NCBI RefSeq assembly: GCF_037658235.1
Contig: NZ_JBBJLN010000005.1
Coordinates: 62,001-126,000 of the forward strand
Direction of reading: 5' to 3'
Length of the DNA stretch: 64,000 nucleotides
Source: Yunchengibacter salinarum
GTDB lineage: Bacteria > Pseudomonadota > Alphaproteobacteria > Sphingomonadales > Kordiimonadaceae
Position numbers and translations under genes: made by a program. The notes below the pieces were generated by a model. The model was not told the DNA's origin and ran no database searches. It saw only the letters and a program-made list of their open reading frames with translations. Below, in pieces: positions 63,084 through 64,000 of this stretch (positions are counted from its first letter, which is position 1; every line of letters starts with the position of its first letter).

Positions 63084-64000
63084 ATGTCCACCCATTGGCA
63101 GAAACTGAAACCATCCGATGTGGCCAGCCGGGACGAGATCGCCCGCCTGCGGGCAAAAAGCGACCTGAAAGGTGCCGGGCTGCTGCTTCATGCCTGGGCC
63201 GTGATCGGGTTTGCCGCCGCGCTCTATGCCGTCTTTCCCGGCTTCTGGACCGGGCTTGCCGCCCTGCTGCTGGTGGGCGGGCGCCAATTGGGGCTGGCCA
63301 TTCTGATGCATGATGGCAGCCACGGCCTGCTGTTCAGAACCCGCGCGCTCAATGAGCATCTCACAAGGTGGCTGGCCGCCGCCCCCATGCTAATCGACAT
63401 GGATGCCTACCGCATTCACCACATGCAGCATCACCGCTTCACCCGCACGGAAAAAGACCCGGACGAAGGGCTTTATGCGCCCTTCCCCGTGGGCCGGGCC
63501 AGCATGGCTCGCAAGCTGTTGCGGGACATTACCGGCCTGACCTTCCTGCGCGTGCGTTTCGGCGAGCTGATGCACCACTGGCGCCATCAGGGGCCGGGGG
63601 AACCGGCGGGCCGCGCGGCGCGGATGCTGCGCTTTTACGGGCCTGGCCTGCTGGTCAACGCCCTGATGGCCGGGGCCGCCATGGCAGCGGGCCGGGGCGA
63701 TGTGTATCTGGTGGTGTGGCTGCTGCCCTTTGTCACCAGCTACAATCTGTTCCTGCGGGTGCGCAACATGGCGGAGCACGCCACCGTCCCGGACCTGGGC
63801 GACCCCCTGCGCAACAGCCGCACCACGCTGGCCGGCCCGGTGGAGCGGGCGCTGGTGGCCCCCTATTTCGTCAATTTCCATATCGAGCATCACCTGATGC
63901 CCTTCGTGCCCTGCTATCATCTTCCCCGTCTGCATCGCCTGATGCGGGAGCGGGGCTATCATGACCAAATGGAAATCCGCCCCGGGTATGGCGACATCAT
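63084..64000 (+). CDS. Membrane fatty-acid desaturase, 3' end outside the window
   Basis: At least 305 residues of a di-iron membrane desaturase. The three histidine boxes are HDGSH (about 77), HHMQHH (about 113) and HIEHH (about 270), set between hydrophobic helices. It introduces a double bond into an acyl chain, or hydroxylates a lipid such as a carotenoid or sphingolipid; the box spacing is closest to fatty-acid desaturases. The stop codon is past position 64000. The ATG at 63084 follows GGGGACAAGGC. Confidence 0.88.
   Translation, partial: MSTHWQKLKPSDVASRDEIARLRAKSDLKGAGLLLHAWAVIGFAAALYAVFPGFWTGLAALLLVGGRQLGLAILMHDGSHGLLFRTRALNEHLTRWLAAAPMLIDMDAYRIHHMQHHRFTRTEKDPDEGLYAPFPVGRASMARKLLRDITGLTFLRVRFGELMHHWRHQGPGEPAGRAARMLRFYGPGLLVNALMAGAAMAAGRGDVYLVVWLLPFVTSYNLFLRVRNMAEHATVPDLGDPLRNSRTTLAGPVERALVAPYFVNFHIEHHLMPFVPCYHLPRLHRLMRERGYHDQMEIRPGYGDI

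Noticed and set aside
62899..63091. N-terminal extension of the thioesterase gene through the G tract
   Set aside because: It would encode a poly-Pro run and has no thioesterase features; the ATG at 62899 fits the family length.

Overview
The window is a gene-dense, G+C-rich stretch of a bacterial chromosome that most resembles an alphaproteobacterium. Supporting signs are the short single-Cys form of ribosomal protein L36, a complete alphaproteobacterial-type Flp/Tad (Cpa) pilus locus, the proB-proA-nadD-rsfS-rlmH-gpmI-envC-ctpA-yibQ gene order, a TonB-dependent receptor beside catabolic genes, and an S9 peptidase/POT transporter/amidohydrolase block typical of heterotrophs such as Sphingomonadales or Kordiimonadales. 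The genus cannot be fixed from the sequence alone.

Layout. 1-1.5 kb: start of a HAD-type hydrolase, rpmJ, a hicAB toxin-antitoxin pair with a palindromic operator, and a candidate small RNA on the minus strand. 1.6-9.3 kb: M14 carboxypeptidase, DUF423 membrane protein, a PepSY/response regulator/histidine kinase operon, universal stress protein, glycosyltransferase, AmgK-like sugar kinase and cold-shock protein. 9.4-18.5 kb: an apparent catabolic island with a LuxR-type regulator, two paralogous cupin dioxygenase-like proteins, a TonB-dependent receptor, two short-chain dehydrogenases, a VOC protein and an acyl-CoA synthetase, divided by a pair of GC-rich hairpin repeats. 18.5-20.3 kb: an arsenate reductase/ACR3 efflux pair and a frameshifted end of a second TonB receptor. 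20.3-22.0 kb: a decayed insertion on the 3' side of tRNA-Ser(CGA), holding a recombinase remnant and a DUF3883 protein with PD-(D/E)xK-like residues.

22.1-34.3 kb is a housekeeping run: rplU, rpmA, obgE, proB, proA, nadD, rsfS, rlmH, gpmI, envC-like activator, ctpA and yibQ-like deacetylase. 34.3-38.6 kb: FAD oxidoreductase, CorA/ZntB transporter, inositol-monophosphatase-family phosphatase and an alpha/beta hydrolase. 38.6-50.9 kb: the Flp pilus locus, with three minor pseudopilin/TadG-type genes on the minus strand divergent from flp-cpaA-cpaB-cpaC-cpaD-cpaE-cpaF-tadB-tadC across a strikingly AT-rich promoter region. One TadE-type gene carries an in-frame 141-bp tandem DNA repeat that resembles the 11.8-12.0 kb repeat.

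50.9-64 kb: oxyR, mscS-type channel, PAS-domain protein, GNAT acetyltransferase, a translationally coupled pair of secreted amidohydrolases (one without the metal-binding HxH motif and with a Lys/Gly-rich insert), a sulfotransferase, a POT peptide transporter, an S9 peptidase, a hotdog thioesterase, a 14-G homopolymer in the divergent intergenic region, and a fatty-acid desaturase that runs off the window. No CRISPR array, rRNA or intact insertion sequence was seen. The best candidates for undescribed biology are the two-cupin catabolic island, the small RNA near 1.4 kb, the hairpin repeat family that has entered a pilin gene, and the tRNA-Ser insertion.
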